DNA of 64,000 bases from Nocardia asteroides. Its GTDB lineage: Bacteria; Actinomycetota; Actinomycetes; Mycobacteriales; Mycobacteriaceae. This document shows, piece by piece, positions 27,745 to 38,798 of the stretch. The stretch spans positions 3,896,001-3,960,000 of the forward strand of contig NZ_LR134352.1 of NCBI RefSeq assembly GCF_900637185.1, in the 5' to 3' direction. The translations under genes were made by a program, and so were the position numbers. The notes under the pieces are model-generated. The model was given only the letters and a program-made list of their open reading frames with translations, had not been told where the DNA came from and did no database searches. Position 1 is the first letter of the stretch; each line of letters begins with the position of its first letter.

Positions 27745-28380
27745 GTGGCAACCGAATCGGGAACGCCGGACACCAACGACACCGAACCCGGTGGCGTGTT
27801 CAGCGATCGCATCCTGACCGTGCCCAACGCGCTGAGCCTGCTCCGGCTGATCGGTATCCCCGTTTTCCTCTGGTTGATGCTGGTCCGCGAGGCCGACGGC
27901 TGGGCGTTCGCGCTGCTGATCGCGCAGGGATTCACCGACTTCCTCGACGGCAAACTCGCCCGGCTGCTCGACCAGTCCTCCCGGCTGGGCGCCCTGCTCG
28001 ATCCGCTCGTCGACCGGTTATACCTCGTGACGACGCTCGTGGCGTTCGTCGCACGCGGGATCATCCCGTGGTGGATCGCGGTGGTCCTGATCGGGCGCGA
28101 TCTGGTACTCACCGTGACCTTGTCGGTATACAAACGCCGTGATCTGCCCGCTCCCGAGGTGATCTATCTCGGCAAGGCGGCCACCTTCGCGCTGATGTCG
28201 GCGCTGCCGTGGCTGCTCACCGGAGAGATGGACTGGGCAGGGGCGGGTTTCGGCTGGGCCTTCGGCTGGGCACTGCTGATCTGGGGCACCGCGCTGTACG
28301 TGTGGACCGGGGCGCTCTACGCGGGGCTGGCCGTCGCGGTCGCGCGTTCGATACCGCCTGTGCCGCACCGCGGGAGCTAG
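27745..28380 (+). CDS. CDP-alcohol phosphatidyltransferase (PgsA-like)
   Basis: About 211 residues with six spans. The family motif D-x2-DG-x2-AR-x8-G-x3-D-x3-D is intact: DFLDGKLARLLDQSSRLG then ALLDPLVDR, near 68-93. It transfers a phosphatidyl group from CDP-diacylglycerol to an alcohol such as glycerol-3-phosphate. GTG at 27745 (VATESGTPDT) is chosen; an in-frame start 12 codons earlier is possible. Its position upstream of gcvH and garA matches M. tuberculosis Rv1822 (pgsA2), although Rv1823-Rv1825 equivalents are absent here. Confidence 0.88.
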   Translation: MATESGTPDTNDTEPGGVFSDRILTVPNALSLLRLIGIPVFLWLMLVREADGWAFALLIAQGFTDFLDGKLARLLDQSSRLGALLDPLVDRLYLVTTLVAFVARGIIPWWIAVVLIGRDLVLTVTLSVYKRRDLPAPEVIYLGKAATFALMSALPWLLTGEMDWAGAGFGWAFGWALLIWGTALYVWTGALYAGLAVAVARSIPPVPHRGS

Positions 28381-28422
28381 TCGATACTCTTGCGTGCAAC
28401 GTTGACGACGAAAGGACGTCCT

Positions 28423-28821
28423 GTGACCCGGACCCCTGAGGATCTGCGCTACACCGAGGAGCACGAATGGGTGCAGCGGACCGGCCCCACGGCGGTGCGT
28501 GTCGGCATCACCGATTACGCCCAGTCACAGCTGGGTGACGTCGTGTTCGTGCAGCTGCCCGACGTCGACAAGGACGTGACCGCGGGCGAGAGCATCGCCG
28601 AGGTCGAGTCGACCAAGAGCGTGTCCGACATCTACGCTCCGCTGAGCGGCAAAGTCGTTGCGGTGAACGAGGATCTGGTCCAGTCGCCGGAGACGCTCAA
28701 CACCGACCCGTACGAGGAGGGCTGGCTGTTCGAGCTCGCCTTCGCCGACGCGGCGGCACTCGATTCCGCCCTGGGTGAACTGCTGGATGCGGCGGGTTAT
28801 CAAGGAGTTATCGGGGGCTGA
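28423..28821 (+). CDS. gcvH: Glycine cleavage system H protein
   Basis: 132 residues, the normal length. RYTEEHEWVQ near 9-18, YAQSQLGDVVFVQLP near 35-49 and VESTKSVSDIYAPLSG near 64-79, where Lys of ESTKSV carries the lipoyl group; DPYEEGWLFEL closes the fold. GcvH shuttles the aminomethyl arm between GcvP, GcvT and GcvL. GTG at 28423 has GAAAGGA upstream. The order phosphatidyltransferase-gcvH-garA is the actinobacterial one; gcvP is 3 kb downstream and gcvT is not in the window. Confidence 0.96.
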   Translation: MTRTPEDLRYTEEHEWVQRTGPTAVRVGITDYAQSQLGDVVFVQLPDVDKDVTAGESIAEVESTKSVSDIYAPLSGKVVAVNEDLVQSPETLNTDPYEEGWLFELAFADAAALDSALGELLDAAGYQGVIGG

Positions 28822-29000
28822 AGCAGCCTTCACAGTTCTCCCTGCACGGGTACGCCCCGGCAGGGTACGGTCAAAGCCAAGCGGATACGTCGGGGAAATC
28901 GACGCCGGGATCTTTTTCCTGGCGATGTGATCGCGCCGGTCGTGTCGCCGAATACAGCACCTGCTTGCATGGATAATCAGGTTCGAGGAGGAGAGAAACG

Positions 29001-29486
29001 GTGAGCGAGAACAGGGACCCGGGTTACGGGGAGACCGCGGCCGAGACGACGTCGGTCTTCCGCGCGGACTTCCTCAACGAGGTCGACGCGTCGCGCTCCG
29101 GAGAGCCGGCCGGCGAACAGCCGGTGCAGGGCGTCGAGGGCCTGCCGGTCGGCGCGGCCCTCCTGGTGGTCAAGCGCGGCCCGAACGCGGGCTCGCGGTT
29201 TCTGCTGGATCAGCCGACCACCTCGGCCGGTCGCCATCCCGACAGTGACATCTTTCTCGACGACGTCACCGTCAGCCGTCGGCACGCGGAGTTCCGTCAG
29301 GACGAGGACTCGTTCCAGGTGGTCGACGTCGGCAGCCTGAACGGCACCTACGTCAACCGGGAGCCGGTGGACTCCTCGGAGCTGCAGAACGGCGACGAGG
29401 TGCAGATCGGCAAGTTCCGGCTGGTCTTCCTGACCGGTCCGCGCGCGCAGGCGAACGAGTCGTCGACGGGCGCGGGCTCGCGATGA
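29001..29486 (+). CDS. garA: FHA-domain regulator GarA
   Basis: 161 residues. The N-terminal ETTSVFRADF (15-24) is the conserved threonine motif phosphorylated by Ser/Thr kinases (PknB/PknG in mycobacteria). The C-terminal FHA domain (about 53-148) has TSAGRHPDSDIFLDDVTVS, RRHAEF and GSLNGTYVNR, the phosphothreonine-binding residues. Known GarA/OdhI proteins bind and inhibit 2-oxoglutarate dehydrogenase and glutamate dehydrogenase when unphosphorylated. GTG at 29001 follows GAGGAGGAGAG. Its placement between gcvH and a MerR gene is conserved in actinobacteria. Confidence 0.96.
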   Translation: MSENRDPGYGETAAETTSVFRADFLNEVDASRSGEPAGEQPVQGVEGLPVGAALLVVKRGPNAGSRFLLDQPTTSAGRHPDSDIFLDDVTVSRRHAEFRQDEDSFQVVDVGSLNGTYVNREPVDSSELQNGDEVQIGKFRLVFLTGPRAQANESSTGAGSR

Positions 29487-29523
29487 CCCGCACGGTGCTG
29501 GTGCTCGCGAAGGGCGCAGTGCT

Positions 29524-30348
29524 GTGACAGGGGCGGCGCAGTGGGCGCGCGGAGGAATGTCGATCGGCTCCGTGCTCGACCTGCTGCGACCAGATTTTCC
29601 CGACATCACCATTTCCAAGATCCGGTTCCTCGAATCCGAGGGCCTGATCCGGCCGGAGCGGACGCCGTCGGGGTACCGGCGGTTCTCCGTCGCCGACTAC
29701 GAACGGCTGCGTTTCGTGCTGACCGCGCAACGCGATCAGTACCTGCCGCTGAAGGTGATCAAGGAACAGCTCGAAGCGATCGACAGTGGTGCGGCCACCC
29801 TGGGCGTGCGGGAAGCGCGCGCCAGGGCCCACTCGCACCACGGTGCCGCGGGCGCCGGACAGTCGCTGTCCGGCGCCGCGCGCGCCGATTCCGACGCCGA
29901 CGACGTCCCGGCCCCGCCGCGACGGCTCGGCGTCGTCCCGGGTGAGATCACACCGGACGAACTGCGCGCCGACGTCGCCGTGCGGCTGACCCGCGCCGAT
30001 CTGCTCGACAAGGCGGGCATCGACGACCGGTTCCTCGACGACCTGCTGCGCGCCGGCCTGATCGTCCCCGGCGCCGGCGGCTTCTTCGAATCCGATGCCG
30101 TCACCCTCGCCCACGCGGCCAAATCGATGGCCGAGTTCGGGCTGGAGGCCCGGCACCTGCGCGCGTTCAAGCTCGCCGCCGACCGGGAGGCCGCCCTGGT
30201 CGCCCAGATCGCCGCGCCCATCGCCAAGAGCCGTGACGCCGACGCCCGCGCCCGCGCCGAGGAGACCGTCCGCGAATTGGCGGCACTGTCGCTGAACCTG
30301 CACGCGGCCCTGGTGAAGGCGGCCGTGCGCGCCGCGCTCGGCAACTGA
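29524..30348 (+). CDS. ftsR: MerR-family regulator, FtsR/Rv1828-like
   Basis: 274 residues. The N-terminal MerR helix-turn-helix (MSIGSVLDLLRPDFPDITIS, then KIRFLESEGLIRPERTPSGY and RRFSVADYERLRFVL) is followed by a hydrophilic linker (about 95-140) and a C-terminal helical domain with a second winged-helix-like part (LTRADLLDKAGIDDRFLDDL). This is the build of M. tuberculosis Rv1828 and C. glutamicum FtsR, reported to control ftsZ. Start GTG at 29524, 37 bp after garA. The synteny with garA, a DUF151 gene and a second MerR gene supports the assignment. Confidence 0.82.
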   Translation: MTGAAQWARGGMSIGSVLDLLRPDFPDITISKIRFLESEGLIRPERTPSGYRRFSVADYERLRFVLTAQRDQYLPLKVIKEQLEAIDSGAATLGVREARARAHSHHGAAGAGQSLSGAARADSDADDVPAPPRRLGVVPGEITPDELRADVAVRLTRADLLDKAGIDDRFLDDLLRAGLIVPGAGGFFESDAVTLAHAAKSMAEFGLEARHLRAFKLAADREAALVAQIAAPIAKSRDADARARAEETVRELAALSLNLHAALVKAAVRAALGN

Positions 30349-30504
30349 CACTCCCGGGTGCCGAATCGGGTATCACCCCGGCAACACGCCCATTTCGGCC
30401 CTGCCGTCCTCGTTGCCCGGGCCGGAATTCGCCTAGACTCGTTGATACGGCGAGCTGCGCAGCGGTCGTGCCGGCCGGCGGCGAGTATGGGAGGCAGTCA
30501 ACTC

Positions 30505-30978
30505 ATGAGCGAGATGCGCGTCATCGGCATCCGTGTCGAGCAGCCACAGAACCAGCCCGTGCTGCTGCTACGGGAAGCGGCGGGCGAACGGTACCTGCCG
30601 ATCTGGATCGGGCAGGCCGAGGCCACCGCGATCGTGCTCGAGCAAGAGGGCGTCACCCCGATCCGCCCGCTCACCCATGATCTGATCAAGATCCTGATCA
30701 CCGAACTCGGGCACACGCTCAAGGAAGTGCGGATCGTGGATCTGCAGGAGGGCACCTTCTACGCCGATCTGGTCTTCGACGGCGATCTGCGGGTCTCGGC
30801 CCGGCCCTCGGATTCGGTGGCCATCGCGCTGCGGGTCGGCTGCCCGATCTTCGCCGAGGAGCCGGTGCTGGCCGAGGCGGGGCTGGTGATGCCCGACGAG
30901 CGCGAGGACGAGGTGGAGAAGTTCAAGGAGTTCCTCGAGTCCGTCTCGCCGGACGACTTCAAGGCCACGGACAGCTGA
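30505..30978 (+). CDS. DUF151 / bifunctional nuclease-family protein (Rv1829-like)
   Basis: 157 residues. RVIGIRVEQPQNQPVLLLRE, YLPIWIGQAEATAI, RPLTHDLIKILITELG and SARPSDSVAIALRVGCPIF are the family blocks. Some plant members were reported to have DNase/RNase activity, but bacterial roles are unclear. ATG at 30505 follows GGGAGG. It lies between two MerR regulators exactly as in the M. tuberculosis Rv1828-Rv1830 order. An acidic helical tail ends the protein (EREDEVEKFKEFLESV). Confidence 0.88.
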   Translation: MSEMRVIGIRVEQPQNQPVLLLREAAGERYLPIWIGQAEATAIVLEQEGVTPIRPLTHDLIKILITELGHTLKEVRIVDLQEGTFYADLVFDGDLRVSARPSDSVAIALRVGCPIFAEEPVLAEAGLVMPDEREDEVEKFKEFLESVSPDDFKATDS

Positions 30979-30997
30979 TTCACATCGCGCTCCGCTA

Positions 30998-31014
30998 GAC
31001 CTGAAGTAGAGGTC
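30998..31014. promoter_or_regulatory. Candidate operator upstream of the second MerR gene
   Basis: GACCTGAAGTAGAGGTC is an inverted repeat (GACCT, 7-base spacer, AGGTC) in the 170-bp gap before the MerR gene at 31149. MerR proteins commonly bind such dyads in their own promoters. Binding here is inferred. Confidence 0.4.
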
Positions 31015-31148
31015 GAGGGAATCGCCGCGCGCGGTGCTTGGTGCGACAACGGTGCAGGTCCGACAATGACAGGAGTAACCTCGAAAGTCGGGCAACATCC
31101 GTCGTGACTCCGGTACTCGAGAATCGTCGGCACAGCAAGGAGTGGTCA

Positions 31149-31706
31149 GTGGAAGAGCAATCGCAGGATGTGGTGCAGCCTGGCTTGTTCCCGGACGACT
31201 CGGTTCCGGACGATCTGGTCGGTTACCGGGTGCCGAGCGCGTGTCAGGTGGCAGGCATCACCTACCGGCAGCTCGACTACTGGGCCCGCACCGGCCTGGT
31301 CGTGCCGTCGATCCGGGGTGCCGCGGGGTCGGGCAGTCAGCGGCTGTATTCGTTCAAGGACATCCTGGTCCTCAAGATCGTGAAGCGGCTGCTGGACGCG
31401 GGCGTCTCTTTACAGAACATCCGGATCGCCGTCGATCACCTGCGCAGCCGCGGCGTGCAGGACCTGGCCGGGATCACGCTGTTCTCCGACGGCACCACGG
31501 TGTACGAGTGCACCTCGCCCGAGGAGGTCGTCGATTTACTGCAGGGTGGGCAGGGCGTCTTCGGAATCGCGGTCAGCGGCGCCATGCGGGAACTGACCGG
31601 GGCGATCGCCGACTTCCCGGCCGAGCGGGCCACCGAACTCACCGACCGGCCCGAGGACGAACTGTCCTACCGGCGCAAGGCGCGGGAGAACCGCAAAACC
31701 GGATAA
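31149..31706 (+). CDS. MerR-family regulator, Rv1830-like
   Basis: About 185 residues. A short acidic N-terminal segment (PGLFPDDSVPDDLVGYRVP) precedes a MerR helix-turn-helix (SACQVAGITYRQLDYWART, then GLVVPSIRGAAGSGSQRLYS) and a long helix with KDILVLKIVKRLLDAGVSLQ. The C-terminal part is compact and lacks the usual metal-binding Cys residues. GTG at 31149 is supported by AAGGAG six bases upstream. It lies upstream of the glycine riboswitch and gcvP as in mycobacteria. In mycobacteria Rv1830 homologues have been linked to growth and antibiotic tolerance; the target genes here are unknown. Confidence 0.85.
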   Translation: MEEQSQDVVQPGLFPDDSVPDDLVGYRVPSACQVAGITYRQLDYWARTGLVVPSIRGAAGSGSQRLYSFKDILVLKIVKRLLDAGVSLQNIRIAVDHLRSRGVQDLAGITLFSDGTTVYECTSPEEVVDLLQGGQGVFGIAVSGAMRELTGAIADFPAERATELTDRPEDELSYRRKARENRKTG

Positions 31707-31787
31707 GTGACCAGCACTACACCCCCGACGCGTCCCTGGTGGCGCGGCCGGGGGTTTGCTGCATCTAGACTCGGGGGTGCGTCGCCG

Positions 31788-31877
31788 CCGTGCGGGAGAG
31801 TCCCGGGGTCGTCAGAGTCCGGGCGCCGAAGGAGCAGCACCTCCCCGTCAATCTCTCAGGCAACAGGGACCGCACGG
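31788..31877 (+). ncRNA. Glycine riboswitch, first aptamer
   Basis: P1 pairs CCGTGCGG (31788-31795) with CCGCACGG (31870-31877) perfectly. Inside are GGGAGAGTCC, GCGCCGAAGGAGCA and CAATCTCTCAGGCA, the conserved core of the gcvT-element/glycine aptamer. Together with the second aptamer just downstream it forms the usual tandem sensor upstream of glycine catabolism genes, normally switching them on when glycine is abundant. Confidence 0.93.
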
Positions 31878-31887
31878 TGATTCGACG

Positions 31888-31985
31888 CCTCTGGAAAGCG
31901 GTGGCTTCAGGCTGCCCGCCCACGGGGAAAGGGGCACGGCCGGCCACGGTCGCGTCGCCGAATCTCTCAGGCGCCACGACAGAGG
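31888..31985 (+). ncRNA. Glycine riboswitch, second aptamer
   Basis: P1 pairs CCTCTG (31888-31893) with CAGAGG (31980-31985). GGAAAGCGG, GGGGAAAGGGGC, GTCGCCGAATCTCTCAGGCG match the glycine aptamer core. It is separated from the first aptamer by a 10-nt linker and followed by about 55 nt to the gcvP GTG. No clear terminator hairpin with a U-run lies in that gap, so control may act on translation or by Rho. Confidence 0.93.
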
Positions 31986-32040
31986 GGGAGGGCTGGTACC
32001 CGTCGGCCACCTGGTCGACCCGCCCGACCTTGGAGCTGCC

Positions 32041-34851
<2,811 letters not shown>

Positions 34852-34858
34852 CCGTCGC

Positions 34859-35926
34859 TCATCCGGCGGCGGAGCGCAGCTGTTCGAGCAGGGCGCGCAA
34901 GGCGGGCGCGGACGGGACCGACGCCGGATCGATGGTGCCCAGCGGGATCTCGAGCATCTGCAACGGGTAGCCGTCGCCGGTCACCACACCGGTGTCGGCG
35001 AACCCGAACGCGTTGAGCAGCCGGGCGACACCGGTACCGGTGTGTTCGGTCTGCGCGTAGATCCGCGTGGTCGGCCGGGCCGGGTCGGCGGCGTGTACGT
35101 CGAGCAGTACCTCGGCGAGATGGTCGATGAAGATCTGTGAGATGGTGAGCGGACTCGCGCCGAGCCTGCCCCGGAACCCGCGCAGCAGCCCGACCGAGAA
35201 CAGCACCACCGCGTCCGACCACTCACCCGGCCTGGTCAGGTGGATGCCGCGCAGCTGAGCGTCGGTCAGACCGCCGGTACGGCAGTAGGAAGCCTCGCCG
35301 AGACGGTTCAACGGCAGGATGCAGGAGAACCCGACCGGAACGAAGCTACCGTCGACGGCGGCCTCGATCAGGCTGTAGGACAGCGGATTCACTTGATGCA
35401 CACTGAGATTGCGCTGCCGGATGACATCGAGCGGCGTCGCGAACCCCGACCGGGCGAACGCCTCGCGGTTGATCTGGCACAGGGTGTCCAGATCACGGTC
35501 GTCGAGATGACGCACCCGATAGTCGAGCTGTGGGGTCGCGTCGGTGTCGCCGGTCATGCGTCTCCCGTAGTGCGAAGTGAGGTCGGGCAGCAGACCGCTC
35601 TCATCGATCAGCCCGGCCAGGACATCGATCGGTTCCCGCCCCGCGAGTCTGCCGACCGCGAGCGACAACAAGCGCAATCCGCCCGCGATGACCACCGTGA
35701 ACAGGACGAAACCGAGCCAATCACTGTTCGTCACGACCGGCAGCGCGTCGATGCCGCGCTTCACCGGATCGGATGCCTCGAGCGAACTGAACACGCCGGC
35801 GGCAGCCGTGCTGACGGTGAGGATGTAGTGGTGGGGTTTGCGCGCGGCCAGGATCACCGTCCGGCTCGCACGCTCCCGCCATCGCCGCAGCGTGGCACGC
35901 GCAGGCGCGCCAGGGTTGGTCGGCAT
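34859..35926 (-). CDS. Membrane protein with GNAT-like C-terminal domain, unknown
   Basis: About 355 residues. The N-terminus is basic, with one or two spans near 32-50 and 70-90 (NSDWLGFVLFTVVIAGGLRLL). The C-terminal part (about 130-330) looks like a divergent GNAT fold: YRVRHLDDRDLDTLCQINRE, a central GFSCILPLNRLGEA strand pair and TGVARLLNAFGFADTGVV, which resembles the acetyl-CoA-side helix and following strand. ATG at 35926 has GGGGAG seven bases upstream. It lies between gcvP and the vWA gene. Acetyltransferase activity is only a structural guess. Confidence 0.55.
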   Translation of the reverse strand: MPTNPGAPARATLRRWRERASRTVILAARKPHHYILTVSTAAAGVFSSLEASDPVKRGIDALPVVTNSDWLGFVLFTVVIAGGLRLLSLAVGRLAGREPIDVLAGLIDESGLLPDLTSHYGRRMTGDTDATPQLDYRVRHLDDRDLDTLCQINREAFARSGFATPLDVIRQRNLSVHQVNPLSYSLIEAAVDGSFVPVGFSCILPLNRLGEASYCRTGGLTDAQLRGIHLTRPGEWSDAVVLFSVGLLRGFRGRLGASPLTISQIFIDHLAEVLLDVHAADPARPTTRIYAQTEHTGTGVARLLNAFGFADTGVVTGDGYPLQMLEIPLGTIDPASVPSAPALRALLEQLRSAAG

Positions 35927-36004
35927 CACTCGTCTCCCCGCCGCGGATCGGACCGAACGCAGTGGCTAACAAATACCCCACGCGGGGCCGGTCCACACCG
36001 GGAT

Positions 36005-36042
36005 CGGCGCACCTTCCCGGTGAATACCGTTGTGGTGCGCCG
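36005..36042 (-). terminator. Hairpin downstream of the vWA gene
   Basis: CGGCGCACC (36005-36013) pairs with GGTGCGCCG (36034-36042), and the loop itself contains CGGTGAATACCG. It lies just past the stop of the vWA gene on the minus strand and could terminate that message; no U-run is present. Confidence 0.5.
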
Positions 36043-36051
36043 GATCCGGCG

Positions 36052-37719
36052 TCAGGGAGTGGTGAGTGCCTTGACGACGGCGGTGCCGAAGCCGAGGTCG
36101 TTGCTGGTGGGGAGTTTGGTGTAGGTGCCGTTGGTCTGCTGGGCCACCGTCTGCAGGGTTTGGGTGCCCTGGCCGCCGATGACGATGACGTCGACGCGGA
36201 CCGGCTTGCCCGCCGCCGCGGCGGCGGTGATCTCGGCGACGAGGGCGGGGCCGGTGACCGACGAGTCGTCGTCGGGGCCGTCGGTGATCAGCAGGATGGA
36301 GTTGGTGCGGCCGGGGGACCAGTCGGCGACCGCGGCGCGGTAGGCGGCGAGCAGGCTGGGGTAGGCCTGGTCGGTGGTGGACTGGGTGGCCTTGGTGGAG
36401 GTGACCGCCGAGCCGACCGCGGTGCGCTGGGCGTCGGTCAGCAGGCCGGTCGGGACCTGCACCTTGTACGGGGTGGTGCCGTCGAGGTTCTTGCCGAAGG
36501 TCCACAGGCCCAGACCGAAGTCGGGCGGCATGACGGTCAGGGTCGAGGCCAGCGCGGCGCCTGCGTTGGCGAGGCGGGTCATGGAGCCCTCGGAGGCGCC
36601 CATCGAGGACGACACGTCGAGCAGCACCGTCGCGTTCACGCCGAGCACCGGGTTGGCCAGGGTGGTCTGCACCTTCTGCAAGGCCGCCTTGTCCGGGTTG
36701 GGCGGCGCGGAACCGATGGCGGGGCCGAAGCCCTCGGTCGCCAGCGCGCCCGCCTGCTCGGGGGCGCGCAGGAAGTCGATGAACCGGGAAGCGATGAGGT
36801 TCTGGGTCTTGTCGACCCACGGACCCGACAGCAGCGCGGCCGGGTAGTCGGCCATCGGCGCGGTGCCGATCGGCCGGAAGGCGGTGAGCCCGCCGCTACC
36901 GAGCTGCTGCTCGGTCGCGGCGACGGCGTGCACCGCGTCGCCCGCGGGCTCGGCGCTGATCGCGGCCATCGCGCTCACCAGATCGGCGGAGACCTCCGCG
37001 CCGGCCGCCAGACCGGAGATCGCGGCGACGACCTGTCCCGAGCCCGCAGCCTGTTCGGTCAGCGGTTCGGTACCCGACACGGCGGCGCCGATGGACGCGG
37101 CCGCGGCGGTGGTGGCGTCGCCGCTGGGCAGCGCCATCCGCAGTCCACCCCACCCGGAAAGGCCGAGTTCGTCGAGCGAGCCCTGCTGGAGCCGGGGGAG
37201 ATCCGACCACGCGACCTTGTGCTCTTCGAGGGCCTGCCGCAGCGCGTCGGGCACGGCGAGGACGATCGGGCTGGTGGCGATGGAGGCGGGAGTGCCCTCG
37301 ATGAGGCCCGGCACTCGCACCAGATCGATCGACCGGCTCGAATCGGCGATCCACAGTCCGGGCTTGGGGCCCAGCGCCGGATCCCACTTGCCGGTGTCGG
37401 CGAGCCCGGCGACCAGGGCGGCGCTGGGCCGGGCGGCGACCTCCACGCGGGCGCAATGGTCGCGCACCCGCGGCTTGCTCGCGTTGTAGCGTTCGGCGGC
37501 GGCGCGGACCGGGCCCGCGATCGCCGGGTCCACGGTGACATCGAGGGTGGCCGGTCCCTCGACGCATTCGGCGGCGGCCGCCACGTCGGAGCTCTCCGCC
37601 CGATCGCTGAGCTGGAACCAGGCGAACACGGCCACGATCACCACTACGAGTACCGATGCCGCGATAACCGGACCTTTGCTGATACTTCGAGATCTGGTCC
37701 CGCTGCGATGTGTACCCAC
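36052..37719 (-). CDS. Membrane-anchored substrate-binding plus von Willebrand A domain protein (Rv1836c-like)
   Basis: 555 residues. One N-terminal span near 18-36 (VIAASVLVVVIVAVFAWF) anchors an extracytoplasmic protein. Residues 50-340 resemble a solute-binding fold (AAAERYNASKPR, SRFIDFLRAPEQAGALATEG). A vWA domain follows from about 360 with the metal-site motif VLLDVSSSMG (DxSxS) and LLITDGPDDDSS. Start GTG at 37719. The position between gcvP and glcB matches M. tuberculosis Rv1836c. It probably binds a protein or ligand at the cell surface in a metal-dependent way; the partner is unknown. Confidence 0.85.
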   Translation of the reverse strand: MGTHRSGTRSRSISKGPVIAASVLVVVIVAVFAWFQLSDRAESSDVAAAAECVEGPATLDVTVDPAIAGPVRAAAERYNASKPRVRDHCARVEVAARPSAALVAGLADTGKWDPALGPKPGLWIADSSRSIDLVRVPGLIEGTPASIATSPIVLAVPDALRQALEEHKVAWSDLPRLQQGSLDELGLSGWGGLRMALPSGDATTAAAASIGAAVSGTEPLTEQAAGSGQVVAAISGLAAGAEVSADLVSAMAAISAEPAGDAVHAVAATEQQLGSGGLTAFRPIGTAPMADYPAALLSGPWVDKTQNLIASRFIDFLRAPEQAGALATEGFGPAIGSAPPNPDKAALQKVQTTLANPVLGVNATVLLDVSSSMGASEGSMTRLANAGAALASTLTVMPPDFGLGLWTFGKNLDGTTPYKVQVPTGLLTDAQRTAVGSAVTSTKATQSTTDQAYPSLLAAYRAAVADWSPGRTNSILLITDGPDDDSSVTGPALVAEITAAAAAGKPVRVDVIVIGGQGTQTLQTVAQQTNGTYTKLPTSNDLGFGTAVVKALTTP

Positions 37720-37793
37720 GAGGCAAGTTTAAGGACACCGCGCGGTGCGTCCGCACGGTGTCCGCCGGTGGGCATCGTCGCTGGTCACGGCAC

Positions 37794-37825
37794 GGGGCCG
37801 GGTGTCACAGCGGACACCCGGCCCC
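37794..37825 (-). terminator. Strong hairpin terminator after the WhiB gene
   Basis: A perfect 13-bp stem (GGGGCCGGGTGTC / GACACCCGGCCCC) with an ACAGCG loop lies six bases past the WhiB stop on the minus strand and should separate that operon from the vWA gene. Confidence 0.75.
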
Positions 37826-37831
37826 GGCCGG

Positions 37832-38083
37832 TCACTCGCGGATCACCCGGCCGCGGTCGTATTCGCGGCCGCCCCAGACCCCCGACTGCCCGGTCTGCGC
37901 CGCGTACTCGGTGCACCCCGCGAGCAACGGGCAACCGGCGCAGATGCGGCGGGCGTAGTCGAAGTCCTGCGACGGGTACGGGAACCACGCCTCGTGGTTC
38001 GGGTCACCGCGGCAGGCGGCCCGGTGCCATTGCCCCGAGTCGGAGAGAGTCAGCAGTTCGGTCAGTGCGAGGTCGGTGGTCAC
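37832..38083 (-). CDS. WhiB-like Fe-S regulator
   Basis: 83 residues, the normal small size. Four Cys are arranged as in the family: AACRG near 24, then ICAGCPLLAGC (C-x2-C-x5-C) near 50-60, followed by GVWGGRE, the G[VI]WGG turn, and a short basic tail. WhiB-like proteins hold a [4Fe-4S] cluster and act with the main sigma factor. GTG at 38083 overlaps the HNH gene's stop (GTGA), and AAGGAG lies upstream. It is the last gene of a small operon with the HNH protein and a 38-residue peptide. Which WhiB class it belongs to is not clear. Confidence 0.88.
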   Translation of the reverse strand: MTTDLALTELLTLSDSGQWHRAACRGDPNHEAWFPYPSQDFDYARRICAGCPLLAGCTEYAAQTGQSGVWGGREYDRGRVIRE

Positions 38084-38634
38084 GGCGCGTACTCCTTCCA
38101 GATCCGGCGCTGGGTGCGGGCCAGCGGGTCGGGAGCCTTGGGCTCCCACAGCAGCCGCATCCCCGCTTCTTCGGGGGTGCGGTCGGCCTTGCTCGTATTG
38201 CAGGGCCCACAGCAGGCGATCAGGTTGCCCCACGTGTTCGGTCCGCCCCTGCTGCGCGGGCGGATGTGGTCGACGGTCTGCGCCCAGTCGGCGCAGTAGC
38301 CGCAGCGGTGCTTGTCGCGGCGCAGCACGCCGGCCAGGGTGGCGCGGCTGGCCTCGTCGACCGGGGCGACGTGGCCGAGGTAGACGTAGCGCAGCAGCCG
38401 GATCGTCTCCGGCAACCCGATGACCAGGTGCTGGGAGCGGATCGGGAACCGCGGCGCCCGCTCGATGACGGTCTCCGCGGCGCCGCTGATCAGCAGTGTC
38501 ACGGCCCGGTCGGCGGTGATCTCGTCGAGGGCCTCGTAGCTGGCGTTGAGCACGAGCACCCTGGTGCGTATCCAGGTGTCGGAAGTGGGCGCCATCGGGT
38601 CGACGGCATGACGGATCGTCATGGGAATCACCAT
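38080..38634 (-). CDS. HNH endonuclease-family protein
   Basis: 184 residues. RVLVLNASYEALDEITADRA near 25-44 begins the conserved N-terminal part. The nuclease core is HRCGYCADWAQTVDHIRPRS, then GGPNTWGNLIACCGPCNTSK near 110-149, with two Cys pairs for zinc and DH...N...C as the HNH residues. This type is widespread in actinobacteria; its natural role is not established. It is coupled to WhiB by a 4-bp overlap, and a 38-codon gene precedes it by 47 bp. The start is uncertain (38634, 38622 or 38595), since none has a strong ribosome-binding site. Confidence 0.85.
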   Translation of the reverse strand: MVIPMTIRHAVDPMAPTSDTWIRTRVLVLNASYEALDEITADRAVTLLISGAAETVIERAPRFPIRSQHLVIGLPETIRLLRYVYLGHVAPVDEASRATLAGVLRRDKHRCGYCADWAQTVDHIRPRSRGGPNTWGNLIACCGPCNTSKADRTPEEAGMRLLWEPKAPDPLARTQRRIWKEYAP

Positions 38635-38681
38635 GTTTCGAGAGAACGGAAGCGACAGTCGGAGCTGGGGTGGGCGACGCG

Positions 38682-38798
38682 TCAGTGCGCGTGCCGGAGA
38701 CGGGCCATGGCATCGGGACCCGCGACGATCTCGCTGTGGGCCGAACCGGCGCGGCGATAGGTCTTGTGTGACTGTCGCAGTGGCGCAAAGGTTTTCAT
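38682..38798 (-). CDS. 38-residue basic micropeptide
   Basis: ATG at 38798 is preceded by GAGAGGAGGAGA, one of the strongest ribosome-binding sites in the window. The peptide begins MKTFAPLRQSHKTYRRAGS and ends MARLRHAH; it is rich in His and Arg, with no membrane segment or Cys. It is first in the run micropeptide-HNH-WhiB on the minus strand. I do not recognise the family. It may be a leader peptide, a regulator or a small structural partner. Confidence 0.6.
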   Translation of the reverse strand: MKTFAPLRQSHKTYRRAGSAHSEIVAGPDAMARLRHAH

